Under the pieces are notes generated by a model. That model made no database searches, was not told the DNA's origin, and saw only the letters and a program-made list of their open reading frames with translations. Shown piece after piece: positions 1 to 14,280 of a stretch of DNA of 64,000 nucleotides. Position 1 is the first letter of the stretch; each line of letters begins with the position of its first letter. This stretch comes from Lomentospora prolificans (taxonomy: Eukaryota > Ascomycota > Sordariomycetes > Microascales > Microascaceae): contig JARFXM010000007.1 of the NCBI GenBank assembly GCA_029532625.1, positions 186,001 through 250,000 of the forward strand, read 5' to 3'. A program made the position numbers and the translations under genes.

Positions 1-3000
1 GGGTTTATTATAGCTCTATATAGTCTCTAGAGGTTATTATATTCCTCTATAGGCCTATCTACTTTAGTAATAGGTCTATAGCATACCTTATAAGTATCTA
101 ATACTACTATATCCTATATATATTCTACTAGCTCCTAAGTAGGAGCTATATAGCCTTCCTAATATACTAAGGCTTTATAGAAATAGCCTCTTCCTCACTT
201 CTTCCACCTAGTATAGAGGATTTATACTACTTAGTATTCATCTTCTCCACCTTTATAGAGTAGTAGGGGTTATATATTATCAGTTTACTAGCCTAGTAGT
301 AGGTTACTATATACTTACTATAAGAAGTCTATATTAAAGTATTTATAGATATTACTAGGAATATCTAGTTCTATAATACTAGTACTTAGTACTACTATTA
401 CTATATATTTATAATAGAGCTAGTCTAACTTCTTTAATAAGTATAGTAAGCTATAATTCTTTACCTAGAGCTAGACCTTATTACTAACCTTAAACCTCTT
501 AGCTAGGTAGTACTATATATTTACTACTTCTTCCTATTAGAATTAGATAGTAGCTATTACTACCTAGGTAAACCTAGTAGCTTTATAGAGGTAGATATAG
601 AACTTATTAGCTTATTTCTCCTCTATATTATAGGGAGTAAAGGGAGTACTCTCTATAATACTAAGTAGATCTATATTATAGCTATATTCTAGGAAGAATA
701 GGCTTATCCTAATAGTAGTATTTACCCTATTATTTAAAGCTAACTATATAAGTAGGATATACTTACCCTAATCTAACTAGGAATAATAGATAAATACTTA
801 TAGGTAGTATTATACTTCCTAGTTTATTTGTTTAGGGCTACTATTAGTCTATAGGTAATAGGCTAAGCTTAGTTAGTATTTAATCCCTAGCTATTTATAG
901 AACCTTCTCTAGAAATAGCTTATCTAGTTACTACCTTTATTACTTATAATTAAGTTAGGAATTCTATAATACTAATAATAGATAGTAAGGAAATACTTAG
1001 TATAAGCTTCTATAACTATAGTTATTATTAGTTCTAGTATTATATTCTTAGAGAGGTAGTTAATAATAACTTATAGGAAGGTTACTCTATCTAGACTAAT
1101 AAGGGGAAGGTTAGTTATAAAGTTTATAGTAAGCTTACTCTAAATCCTCTTTAATATAAGGAATAGTTTAAGGAGGCTATATTTAGTCTATCTCTAAATA
1201 ATTCCTCTTCTATAGATATTATAGTTCTTTATAAACTAGTAAATATCCTATATTAACCTAGGCTAATAAAACTAGTAGGTTATTATAGTAATAGTTCCCT
1301 TATAGTCTAGGTAGCTAGTAATACTTATATTATAGATAGCTTAGATTATATAGCTCTATAAAGGGTAGCTTATACTCTTACTAAATATCTATAATTAATC
1401 TCTAAAGGTAAGCTAGTTATTTATATTAATATAGTATTCTAATATCTATAGTTTAAGGTTTAATATTAGGGGAAAACTATAATCCCCCTAAGAGACTATA
1501 GTAAATACTCTCTAATAGGTAGTATCTTCTAGTAAGGTATTATTCTAGAGCTATTATAGCTCTAGTTTTATCTAGAAGATATCTATAGGGTTTATTACTA
1601 GGGGCTCTTCTATAAACTTACTCTATACTATCTAAGGTAGCTCTAGTAGGATAATAGTAGGTTCTATAGGGAGTATAAAGGTAGGGATTAATTAGATAAA
1701 ATATCCTATTTCTTAGTTATCTAAGTTATCCTAAGGAATATCTTACTCTTAGTAAGATAAAATATCTACTATACTATTTAGACTCCCTAGGTAATAGTAT
1801 AAGGTAAAATAATAATAAGATAGGAGTTCAGCCTAATAGCTTTACTATTCTATTAGCTACTACCTAATTATAAAGTAGATAAGATTTTAATAGTCTATAA
1901 ATATAGTAAAGATACTATAACTAGTTAGTTCTATAAACTATTTAAAGAGGTATTATATAATTATTAATATCTCTTTATTATAGATAAAGTAGTTATACTT
2001 AGTAGAGCTAAGCTACTATAAATAGTAGGCTATAATATAATACTACCTACTTCTATCCTCCTAGGAGAGGATACTACCTAAAGTAGATCTAAAGTAGTCT
2101 ATCTTAACCTAAATAAATTATTTAGAGTCCTACTAGTAAAGTATTAGCTTCTTTATAAAAGCTACCTTTAAGATATTAAAAGCCTCCTACTACTCCTAGC
2201 TCTACTAGAATAGGATCCCTTTCCTTATTAACTAAGTTAATAGTAGGATTACCTTTATAAAGTTATAGATAAATACTTAATAATAGTTAGTAAAACTAAG
2301 GAAACTTTAGATACCCTTTATAGAGGTTAATAGGGCCTATTTATAGATAGCCCTTAGCTTTTCTAGGTTATAGAAGATACCTTTTCTAGTAGTTATTATA
2401 AACTCTAAGTACTTAATTATTTTTATACTAAACTTATACTTCTTTAAGTCTAAGTATAGTCTTATATTAGAGAGTACTTAGAATACCTTCTATACTTTTA
2501 CTTTATAGTCACTCTAGGATCCTCTTAAATAGATAAATATATTATTAATATAGGTAGTAATAAAATTAGTAAATTTATATAAAGTTATATTAATAAGCTA
2601 CTAGAAGGTTATAGGAGTATTAGATAGCCTAAATAGATATACTAGCTATTTAAAGAGTCTATATTAAGTCTAGAATATAGTTTTCTCTTTATAGCCCTCT
2701 ACTATATAGATCTTATAGAAAATAGTATAAATATCTAGTTTAGTAAACTATTAGGTACTAGCTAGGTTATATAAAGTTTCTATAATTAGTAGGAGTAGGT
2801 AGTAGTCTTTTTTTAATATAGTATTAAGTACTTAGTAGTTAATATAAAAGTAGAGGCTACCTCCTAGTTTCTATATAAAAAGTATAAAAGCTACTACTAA
2901 TAAGCTACTAGCTTAGATAAACCCTTTATTAAGTAGCTTAGAGAGTATCTAGTAGAGGATTAGTAGCTTCTTTTTAGATATATAATATAGTAAACCTTAT

Positions 3001-5445
3001 AGTAAGGGTAGTTCTATACTATCCTTATCTAAGACTAAGTTAATCTTATAGTCTACTCCTAGCTAGTAAAAAGGTAGTCTATTTATAAAGTCTTTAAAGA
3101 AAAGTTAAGAGAACTCTTTAAGGATATATTATAGGATATAGTTTTCTAGGTTTATAAGGGCTTTCCTTTTAAATACTTTATCTATATCTATAATACTTAC
3201 TACTCTTAACTATATAGATATAAGTAGTTTCTTATAGTAGAGGTACTTATAGAGTATAGTAAAGGAGTATATAAGGAGAAGGGCTACTACCTAGATCTCT
3301 TAGAGTCTTATAGGCTTTTCTTTACTTATAAGATAGATAGTAATCCCTACTTTTCTATAGAAGAAGTACTACTAATCTATATAGAAGATAATAGTATTTC
3401 TTTCTAACTAGGGTTTACCTAGAAATAAGTCCTTACTTAGACTAGGGATAATATAAGTAAAAAGGTATTCTATAAATCCTCCTATCTTTATATCTAGTAT
3501 AACTATACCTATAATATATATAACTAAAAAGTTATTTAAGAATTTTTATACTACTTAAAAGAAGTAGTTAATAAGGGGGAGGTAGAGTAACTTAGTAAGG
3601 GATTTACTAATAGCTATATAGGAGTTATACTTAGTATCTACTAATACTTTAATAATTTTTTTATTAACTTAAGTAGTAATTAGTATAGAGTTCTTATCTA
3701 TTCTTAGCTTAAAAGCTTCCTAATCTTACTTTTTAATTACTAAAAGCTCTAATACTTAACTTTATACTAAAATTAGCCTTTTTCTAACTTACTCTCCTTA
3801 TTTAAGGATTCTAAAGTATTCTCTATATCTTCTTTTACTTACTTAATAAAAACCTCCTTTAATAGTATAGATAAGTATTTAGAGTTACTATAGAGGGGAC
3901 TAATATTAAGATAGAAGGGCTATATTAGTTCCTTCCTATTCTTTAGTAAGTAATTATAATTCTATTTTTACTTAGTATACCTATCTATATAAGTATAGTT
4001 TACTCCTATTATCCTTATATCCCTATCTTTATTAAGTTAGGGGTAATAGTCTAGAGTATACTAGGAGCTAGGTTTCCTTTCTAGTCTTTTAGTTAAATTA
4101 GGGTTTTAGTAGTAGGCTAGGTATAAGCTCTATTCTAACTATTTAAGCTTACCTATAATTTCCCTAATATAGTTAATTTATAGGAAGTATTTAGTAAGGA
4201 GATTTATACTAATTAGTTTTTTATAGATCTCTTAGTAAAAGCCCTTCTTAAGAAAGGAGATCTTAGTTTTATCTACCTAATTAGCTATACCTACTTCTAC
4301 TATTAGCTATTTATACCTTAGTAGATAAGATAAGTAGAGTTTATTATTTCCCTATTTTAGGGTATAGAGTTTATTATAAGCTTAGGCTCTTTAGTTCTTA
4401 TTAATATAAGTCTAATCTAGATAGTCTATAAAGGTATTAGAGTCTTAGAGACTATTTAGTCTACCTTTAGTAAAGAAAGTTAAGATTATAGCTTAGGGTA
4501 TTAGTCCTAAGTAGGAGTTAATAATATACTATATCCTTCTATTATTTCTAATAAGTAGGTTATTATAGTAGATCTTATTATATATCTACTATACCTATAT
4601 ATTATAGTCCTTCTACTTCCTTATAAACTTAGAAGGGTCTAGTAGAAGTTTTAATTTAACTACTCCTTAGTAAGTAATAGAGAATATCTCTTTAGTAAAG
4701 GGCTTAAAGGGCTAGTTAAAAAGGGGTATTTATATACTTAGAGTAGAACTAGTAAATAGGGCTAGGTTTATTATTATAGCTTATATTATTTATAGGATAG
4801 TAGTTAGCTAGGCTAGCTATTCCTATATTAGTTAAGTAGCCTAGTTTATAGCTTACTTAACTAGATAGTTTACCTAGTTAGGGTTTAAAAAGGTCTTTTC
4901 TTCTAATAAAGGGGGGTTAATTATAAAGGGAATACTTAGAGATACTATAGTAACTAACTATTATTTCTAAGGGTTCTTTTATAGAGAGTTATTTTATAAT
5001 ATATTATAAGCTAGCTATAGAGTATAGTCTATAATATAGGGCCTAGATATATCTATTATAAAATAACTAAAGAGTAAAAGGAAAGAATAGGAAAAAAAAA
5101 GGGATCTTCTACTATAGCAGCAGTTATATAGGGGCTACTTACAGGGGTATATACACCTATAAAAGTAGGTCTATAGTAGGGTTATAGACCTCTAGGTAGG
5201 GGTATATATACTATCCTACTATAGCTAGTCTACTAGGAGATTACTTACAGGCTTCCTAACAGGGGGGTGCATAGGCAGTCTTATTACTATAGGTCCATAG
5301 GGGGATTACTAGTAGACCTCCTAATAGGGGGGGTGTATGGAGCTCTGATTATAGTAGGCCTAGTAAGAGGGTGCTGTCCCCTTTCAGAGGGCGTAGGGGG
5401 TGCCAGCATCGCTGGCACTCATGTTCTGGGGTTCAACCTGTTACA
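1..5445 (-). mobile_element. Element A: decayed chromovirus LTR retrotransposon, minus strand, cut by the window edge
   Basis: The reverse complement of this stretch matches elements B and B2 throughout. The first bases of the window correspond to the region just downstream of the chromodomain of B (about 27,160-27,240). The 5' LTR is at the right end and finishes at 5445. Only the 3' LTR and the final internal bases lie outside the window. gag-pol is full of stops from RIP. The five bases after the element, CTAGG at 5446-5450, should be the target-site duplication; its partner is out of view. The element has inserted into a C-family LTR. Confidence 0.88.
5002..5445 (-). repeat. 5' LTR of element A (444 bp)
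   Basis: On the minus strand it starts TGTAACAGGTTGAACC and ends at the RIP-altered TATTATAAGCTAG end (read on plus). It aligns with the LTRs of B and B2. The outer 180 bases or so (about 5265-5445) keep CpG, CpA and TpG, while the inner part is fully mutated. A perfect hairpin, GTGCCAGC and GCTGGCAC around three bases, lies at 5400-5418. Confidence 0.88.
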
Positions 5446-7850
5446 CTAGGTTATACTACCTAATCCTAGTCCTTCTAGGTTATATTAGAATTTACTTTTT
5501 TCTATTATATTTATTTACCTAGTTTATATAAGAGACTAGGTTAGCTTATAATATAATACCTCCTCTCTTTAGTTTTTATCCTTAAAGACTTTTCTTTATT
5601 TTTAATCCTTATTAGCTTTAACCTATTAGTCCTTTTTAATTAGTCTAACTTTTTCTTTTATTTTCTTTTATTATAATACTAATAGTATATTAAACTAAGT
5701 AATAAAATACCTTTTTATATAATCTTTTAAAAAGAAATAAAAAAATAAAAAACTTATAGAATATATTTCTTTTTTTAATAATAATTTTAAAATATTATAT
5801 ATTAATTATTATTAGTAAAAGAAAGTATATTATATAATATTAAACTCTTTTTAATATTTAGCTTATATTAAAAAGAAGTATTCTTATAATAATTCTTTAA
5901 TAGGTTCTTTTTATAAGTAATTTTCTTTTTTTCCTTTTTAATATTAGTTCTAACTTTTCTAGTATCCTATAATATAACTAAGACTAAAAAAGTAGATAAG
6001 ACCTTAGAGAAATCTAAAAACTAATTTCTTAAAATTATAATAAGAATTACTTACTTTTATTAATAATAGAAACTTTTTAAAAAAAGAAGTAATAAATTTT
6101 ATTAATATAATATTATTAGTTTATTAATAAAGAAAGAAGGGGATACTTTTATTATTAAAACTTAATAAATTATTAAGAATATTTAATCTTTTAATATTTT
6201 TAAGTTATTTAATTAGAATATTCTTAGTTTTACTTATAATCTTTTATTATTAGATCTTAAAGTTTCTCTAGATTCTTCTAGTAAAATTTTATAAGTAATA
6301 ATAAGTTTTTAACTAGATTCTAGATAAGTTTTTAAGTATTTTTATTATAATTATATCTTTTTTATTTAATTAAATATTTAACCTTTTTATTATTAATTAT
6401 AAAATTAAGAATTTCTTTTATTATATATTTATTTTTTATTATTACTATTTTAATAGTTTTTTTTAATAAATATATTCTAGTATACTAACTTTAATAATAT
6501 AATATAAAATATAAAATTTATCTTTATTATTTTAAGAAGTTATAGTTTATAATTGATTTCTAATATTTTTCTTTTTATAATAAAAAGTTTAATTTTTTAA
6601 TAATTAAATTTATTACTTAGTTATTAGATTTTGATTTATAAATTCCTTATTCTTAGTTTTTTTTATAATAAGTAAATTTTACTTCTCTTTTTAAAAGTTA
6701 ATCTTTTAATCTTTTTTTATTTATATAATACTTTATCCTTTATTTTATAAACTTTAGTTCTTCTATTAATTACTTATAAAATTCTTTTATCTTATTTAAT
6801 TAGATAATTACTTATTTAACTTATATTTTTATTTTTATAAGCTTAAATCCTATTTTAGATTATATTTTATAGTTTATATAAAATAATAATATTCTTATAC
6901 TTTTTAATATATCAATATATTAATATTATAAATATACTAAATTAAGAATAGTAATACTATCTAGTTATTTTATTCTTAATTAATATAATATTATAAATAT
7001 TTTTTCTAATATTTAGCTTATTTATCTTATTTATCTTTAGGTTTTAGGATAATAAGTAATAGATAACTTATAATTTATATTTAATTTATCTAAAAAGTTT
7101 TATTAGAAATAAAAAGTAAAAATACTTTTTTTATTAGTATTAATTTCTTCTAGTAAGTTATAGTTTATAGTTATTATCTATAAAAATAATTCTATAAGTT
7201 ATAATACTTTTATAACTTTATTATAAAATATAAAATAAATATATTTTATAAATTAGTTTATAACTACTATAATCCTATTATATTTAACTTTTATAGTTAA
7301 GTTTTCTAATTTTAATAATTTAATAATAAAGTTAATAATAATTTTTAGTATAATATTTTTAATATTAGTAATAGTTATAATAGCTTTTATAGCTTATATT
7401 ATAAATTTTTATTCTTTATATATAAAATATATTTAGTAAGTATTTCTTTAACTATTATTTTTAACTAAAGGATAAAGTATCTTTTTAGTATTCTTTTAAT
7501 TATTTTATAATCCTTAGGTATTTACTAAGTAGTAACTTATATATTACTTATATTAGTTCTTTAAATAGTTCTAGGGGTACTAGTATATTCTTCTTATATT
7601 ATCTTTAGTTTAGATTTTTATAGTAATTTTTAATTTCTTTTATTATTTTAATATTAGTATTAACTTAGTAGTTTATTATTAATTATTATAAGTTTCTTTA
7701 TTTATTATAATAAAATATTATATTAGCTTTCTTAAATATTTTCTAAAAGTAATCTAGTTATTAGTTAAGTATATTAGTTTATCTATTCTCTTTTCCTTTA
7801 ATATATATAATCTTAAAGTTATATTTAGAAAGGAATTTAGCCTAGTAAAA
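5446..7850 (-). mobile_element. Truncated C-family chromovirus copy, minus strand, interrupted by element A
   Basis: The first part, to about 5560, is the reverse complement of the start of the C LTR. The motif TACCTCCT that follows is the reverse of the C polypurine tract. The rest matches the reverse complement of element C from the region downstream of B (27,679-27,997) and then of 21,830 back to about 19,860. The integrase part lies at about 6760-7400 and the RNase H/integrase linker near 7700-7830. Similarity fades near 7850, so the 5' half (gag, protease, reverse transcriptase) is missing. All frames are broken by stops. Confidence 0.78.
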
Positions 7851-10800
7851 TACTAGTATAAGATAATAGTCTTTATATCTTTTAATTATAATTACTATTC
7901 TTTTCTAAATTATAAATATTATTATTTTAATATAATTATTCTATAATTAATATCGTAATTTTAAATTTTTACAATGAATAATACTATAAGTATTTATTAT
8001 ATTTAAACTGTTTTTAAATACTAATTTATTAAATTAAGTAAAGCAATTTTGTTTACTTAAATTATTTTGATTTATTAATTACAAGAATTAAAAAGTATTT
8101 ATTCATTAAAAATTAAAATTATAACTTTAATAGGTTTTAAAAATTAGAATTACTTAGTTTTATCTTTAAAAAATTATATCTTTTTATTTTTTATATAAAA
8201 TATTTTATTAGGGTTTTTAATAAAGTTAATAAGTAGGAAATTCTTTATAAATATTTTTATAGACTATATTAATATATAAAATATATAAATAATTATAGTA
8301 TTTAAAGATAATTTATACTTTTCTCTAAACTACTTTTATAACTTAATCTTCTAGTTTTTAATTTGCTTTGTTTTATTAAGTAACTAAACTTTTAGTAAAT
8401 TTTTAAGTTTTTATTTAGGAAATAGAATTGAAGTTAAAAGATATTATAAATAATTTACTAACTAATACTCTTATTAAAGCTTTTAATATTTTGATTCTAT
8501 TATCTAAAAAAGTTTCAATAAACTTTTTTTTTAGTTTCTCTCTAATGGTATATTATAATAGTTTATTATTTATTATATAAGTTTTCTTAATAGTTTTTAA
8601 CTATTCTATTTAGCGAGAAATTTTATTTACTTTATTAGATAAAATATAATTTAATTTCCTTTATATTCTTTAATAATTCCTTTAATCTTTTATATTTTAG
8701 GTTTATTTTCTAAATCTAAAAAGAGTAAAGAGATATTCTTATTTTCTTAGCTTTTTCTTTTTAGAATTCTAGAAGATTTAATAGGAATATAAAATCTAAT
8801 TACGAATATTTTATAAAAAGAATTAACTTAATAAATATTCTATATACTTACAAAATGTATATAAATATAGATTAATATTAGTTTTATTTTTATTACCATT
8901 TAGAAAGTTTTTAAATAAATAATACAATTAATTATCTTACTTTAAAAATATTTAATTATAATTATCTAATAATTTACTATCTTTGAATTTTATAAAAATA
9001 ATTCATTATTCTTAAATACTTTTAATTTAGAGTTGATTAGATAATTATTAACTTTATAGATTAAAAGTAATATTTGTATAAAACTGTAAATAAAAGTACC
9101 TTGATAATTTAGTTTAATAAGTTATTATAAATAAACTTTTTCTATTTCAAAATATAATTTTATTAATTTTATTAGCATATACTTTTTAAAAGTAAATTAT
9201 TAAATCTTAATTTATTCTTTCAATTTATTTATTTAGATAAAGAAATTATATAATTAATAATTAATATTAGATCTTCTTAACTTTATAGAACTCTACTCTG
9301 AACTAGTTAGTAAAGAATATTCATTAATTACATATAATATCTATAAATATATATATAGAATTTAAATTAAATCTAATATTTAAAGGCTCTTAATTATTAG
9401 AATAAATCCTATAATTTTAGTAAAATAATATATTATTATTAAAATAGTATTCACTAGTTTTTTATTTTAAGTTTAATTTTCTAAAAGCTTTATCATAAAA
9501 TTAAGATTAATTTCTTAAGAAAGATATTTGAATAAAGGTAAAGGATTAATTTCTTATAAAGTTATATTAAGAGTTTTTTTTAATATTATATATAAATCTA
9601 ATATAACTATAAATATCTAGTTCTAAATTCTTTTAATAAAACATATACTTTAATAGTTTTATTATATTTCTTTTCTTAAATAATTTACTTTCAATTTATT
9701 ATATTGTCTTTTAATAAGTTCTATTTTTAAGAGCTTTTTAGTTAAATATAATAGCTTTATTTTATACAGTAATAATCTTTATTTTCTATAATATAGAAAT
9801 ATTCCTAGAATATATTATTTGATCTTTTAATAATTAATAATATAAATTTACTATTTATAGTATTTATAATTTATTAGTATTTTCAATAATTTAATCTAAT
9901 TTCAGGGGTTTTTTTCTAGTTTTATAACTTTTTTAGTTCTAACTACATAATAATTTAACTTTTTATTAGCTTTTTTTAGAAAAATAAATTTAGTAAAACT
10001 TTTATATAAATTAATTAACTATTTTATTAATGAGATTCTTTTATTCTAGTTTTGGATTTTTTTTAAATATGTATATATTTTTTAATAATAAATTTCATCC
10101 TTTTTAAAAATTATAATTTAAATTATAATTTCATTTTTATATTTAGAATACTTTTTTAACTTTTAAGAATTCTTTTTTTTAAGATTTATAATTTATTTTT
10201 CTTATATAAATTTCTCAAATTAAAAAGTTATTATCTTTTTACTTTTTAAAATAAAATATCAGAGACTATATAAAAAAAATAAATATATATATTAATTTAA
10301 GGCTATTTTAATAATTTTGATAGATTAAGATAATAACTTCCATAAATACTTTTTAAAGTTTTATAAAAATATTTATAATCTTTATAAATTAAAAAAAGTT
10401 CTTTTTTTCTTAATTCTATTTTTATTGTTTTTAAATAAAAAGGTGATAATATATAAATACTAAAATATTCAAAGATGAACGTTTAATTAAAATTAGTAAA
10501 TCCTAAAAGTATTTAGATATTTTAGCATAAGTATAGTTTGAATTATTTTTATATAGTTTTTACTTATTTAAAATCTATTTAGACTTGATATTTTCTCATA
10601 ATATAGTTAAGGAACCTAAGTTTAGATTAAAAAAATTATACTTTCTCTAGTGTATGTATAATTCTATAATGTATAGATATTCTAAAATCTGTTTAAGATG
10701 TTCTTTATATTTTCTTTATAATACTAAAAAGGATAAGAATATTATTTAGGAAAACTAGATGATAATAATTAAAGAATCTAGTAAAGACTTAGTAAATATA

Positions 10801-11595
10801 TATCTAAAAATAATAAAAGTATTAGTTAATTTAAAAGGTATAATTATATATTTTACAATATTTATATTTATTTAGAAAACAGCTTTTTATTAGTTTTAAA
10901 TTAAATACAAATTTGATAGTAAATATTTTTAACATTTGATTAAAAACTTGTTTTTTATATAAAAATCCTATAAAAAGTTTAAAAATAAATATAAAAAAGT
11001 ATTAATTCTTAATATTGATTTTATTTAGTCTTTAGTAGTTAATATAAAATGATAGAAAATTATTTACCTTTAATATAAAGAAGATAAGATTCTAATTAAA
11101 CTTTAGGCTATTTAAATTATATAAATATTACCTTTTATATCTAAAAGACTAACTTTTACTAATTAGATTTATACTAAGAGAAAGAAGTAAAAATAATTAA
11201 GATACGTATTAGTTGAAATGATAAGTACTTTGTATCTGCTTTTTATAGGAGTTTTATATATAAGATTTAATAGTATAAGTAAAGGATAATGCTTTTATAC
11301 CCAAGTGCTTAAAATCAAGATTTAGTTGGCTATAATATTTAATATTAAAGAGTATACTAGCTAGTTAATATTAACTACTATAAAAACTTATAATAATATT
11401 ATTAATCCTATTATTAAGATAAAATAATAAATATAACTAACTAGTATATAACTAGGATAGTAGAAGGTATTATATAAATATTCTAGAAAATAATACTTTG
11501 ATGATTATATTTTTAATCTTAGAGTATTAGCTATTGTATTACTATTAAAAAGTAAGATAATAATATAATACTAATAATCGGTTTAGTTAATTAGA
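7850..11595 (-). repeat. Older degenerate repeat, family E, long copy
   Basis: This segment runs in parallel with 28,600-31,315: matching blocks occur at 8030 and 29,100, 8225 and 29,280, 8710 and 29,690, and 11,160-11,590 and 30,780-31,310. The second copy is about 1.4 kb shorter in the middle. The reverse complement also matches part of 56,200-57,400. The orientation is taken as minus from the copy next to the 15.1-15.9 kb LTR-like sequence. I could not recognise a protein domain in it. Unlike the young elements it keeps scattered CA, TG and CG dinucleotides. Confidence 0.6.
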
Positions 11596-11599
11596 TTAT

Positions 11600-14140
11600 T
11601 TTAACTGGATATTGATTAACTATTATCATATATTTATATATAGTATATATACTATATAATAAATATATATACTAGTTTTTACTTTTTTATATTTATAATC
11701 ATGTATATATTCCTTATCAATTATTCTTAACTTTAAACTTTTTTAAATACTAAATTACTAATATAAAGTAGCTATCTAATTATTAACTTTTTTAGTTATA
11801 ATTATTATGTTTCATAAACCAAATCTTATTTTACTATATTAATACTTTATCTTATAGTAACTTATAAAAGCTAATTACTATTTAATAAAATTCATGTATA
11901 TCCTTATAAGTTTTTATTTCATGTATATTAGTAAAAAGGGGTATTTTATAGAAGTATATTTATTTAGTATTTATAAAATATCTTTATTTATTATATTTCT
12001 TTTTAATCTAAAAAAACTTTATATCCTTATTTATATTATAAGTAACTACTTAAAGATAATTTATACTTTTTCTAGATTTATTTATACTTTAATATTAGTA
12101 TAAATAATAATTCTAAAGTATTTTACTTTTCTTACTATAAATTTAGACTCGTTAAAATTAAAGTAGAGTTTATAAACTTATAAATGTTTAAGAATTATAT
12201 ATACTTTAGCTAAATATTCTTTATAAAACTTATTTATATATATAAGAATATTATCTATATATATAAAAGTAAAATTATTTAAGAAGCTTTTTTAAATATA
12301 GTTTATATAATACTAAAATATTATTATTATTCCAGATGAATTAAAAAATTTTACTATCTACTTAAAAAGATTATATTATATATAAATTACTATCTTAAAC
12401 TTTTCTTTTTTTAAATTATTTATACTTTATAAAATGTTTAGATAATATTAATTTTAGTAAATTATATTACTTTTATAAAATTGTAGAAGATTTCTAAAAA
12501 TAAATGAAAGAAAATATTTATTTATATATATAATTATATTTAAAGTATAATAATCTATATAGAACTTAAACCATTTTTAACCTATAAATAAATAAGATAA
12601 ATATAACTATTTTTTAAGTTACTTATCCAAATGAAGCTTTTATCTAATAAAAGATATATACTAAAAACCTCTTAAAAATAATTCTTCTCTTACTACATTA
12701 TATAAAATTCTCTAAAATAGAAAGAGTTCTCTTCCCTAATTATTTATCTTTAAAAAGATTAAATAGTTAATATCTAATTTATAGGAGTTAAGTTTAAATT
12801 AAACTTCTACTTTCTAGGAAAAAAAGAATATAACTATAGAATTATAATAGAATTACTTAATAAAGTTTATTATTAGTTTTTATTCTCTTAAGAGTTAGTA
12901 CTTACTCTATATATTTTAAATTTACTGTAAAAGTTGCTATTCTAATTATAATGCTTCCTTTTAAATATTTAATTCCTTTAATAATTATAATAAAAGTAAA
13001 AATTATAATATAAACTGTAAATTTAATCTCTTTTATCTAAAGTATATCCTAGTATTTTATTATATATAATATTTATTAATTAGCTCTATTATACTAAAAG
13101 AACTTTTTATATAATATAGAGAAGGCTGTATTTTAAATAAGTTATAACTTCTTTAAAATTAGGAGGTATTCTAAAAACAAAGTATAATATAAGTATAGAT
13201 AATCTAGGTAAAACTAGTAATCTTAATTATAGAAGTAGTAAGACCTTAGATATAAGTTCATTATATTACTTCTAAAGTATTTTACATTATTTATAATAGA
13301 ATATAAGTAATAAAGACTTAGAGCTGGCCTATTAGCTTCTTATTAATAGTAGTATAAATTTATATTCTTTATCTATAAGTAGATAGATAAGTTTTAAGTT
13401 ATTTATAATTATAAAGATAAAAGTAGATTCAACTTCTATTTAACTATTAAACCTCTCTACTTTCCTCTCTATTTTTATCTATTTTAAGGCTTATCTTTAC
13501 TCTAAGACTACTGATTTCCCTCTTCTTCTAAGCCTTCTTCTAGGAGTAGTATACTTCTTAAGCTATAGATAAATAATAAGGTCCTATAGATTATAAGTAG
13601 CTATATAAGGATATTTCCTAATAAAATAGTTATTATTATTATAGTAAAAGTATTAGTATTCTTTCTTTCTTTTATCTAGTTTATTATTATCTACTTATTT
13701 TACTTTTTTATACTAAGCTATCTAATATTGATATATAAGTATTATCTATATAAATATTACTATTTATATCTTAAAAAGCCTTCTAGACTAAGTTTACTTT
13801 ATAAGGGGTAGTTATAGATTCTGTAACTATAGTTAAGGTATATATATATTAAGGGGTTTATAACCTAGTTCCTTACTCCTTAATAAGTACTTCTACTTAT
13901 ATAAAATATTTAGGAATACTAGGTTTATATAAAGTAATAAGTAGTTAAATAGAATACTTTAATATAGTTAAAATAGTTTATAAGTATAATACTTACTACT
14001 AGTTTACTTTTTAAAGTAAGAGAGAGTATATTTTATAATTAAGTAAATTAAGTATTATTATTTTATTAGTTTATATTAGTAATTAATATAATATCTTTAA
14101 AAATAGGGAGGAATTTCTTAAATAGCTAGTTATTACATAT
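11600..14140 (-). mobile_element. Degenerate gypsy element with reverse transcriptase remains, minus strand
   Basis: On the minus strand around 12,170-12,290 the frame reads T-F-I-Y-I-D-N-I-L-I-Y, a RIP-altered form of the YIDDILIYS active-site box of gypsy reverse transcriptase. It is followed by remnants of the next conserved block (V-K-Y-F-R-I-I, from VKYLGFII). Sequence at 13.4-14.1 kb should be the gag side by position, but I could not verify it. Ends are not defined. A short open frame on the plus strand at 11,894-12,103 is composed of low-complexity sequence and is not taken as a gene. Confidence 0.6.
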
Positions 14141-14144
14141 ATCT

Positions 14145-14180
14145 CACTCTCACTCTCTCTCTCTCTATATATATATATTA
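14145..14180. repeat. CT/TA microsatellite
   Basis: A run of CT repeats with two CA interruptions passes directly into a TA repeat. It forms the left border of a short GC-richer patch. Confidence 0.85.
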
Positions 14181-14280
14181 GGCACCTGAGGCTGCTCGTA
14201 GTCGTCGATGTCAAGACTCGTGGGCCTCACCTGAACAGATCTGTGGATTACACGAGCCTCTTCCATTTTAGTATAGATCG
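14181..14280. other. GC-richer, RIP-free patch inside the AT-rich block
   Basis: About 100 bases keep CpG, CpA and TpG in normal amounts, between heavily AT-rich flanks. The outer ends of dated insertions in this window look the same, so this may be the unmutated edge of another element. No open frame, LTR partner or target duplication was found for it. Confidence 0.6.

Noticed and set aside
5267..5449. 60-codon plus-strand open frame
   Set aside because: It lies in the unmutated edge of the element A LTR, antisense to the element, and runs past the LTR end.
11894..12103. 69-codon open frame rich in Tyr, Ile and Phe
   Set aside because: Opposite strand to recognisable reverse transcriptase remains; low complexity caused by AT richness.
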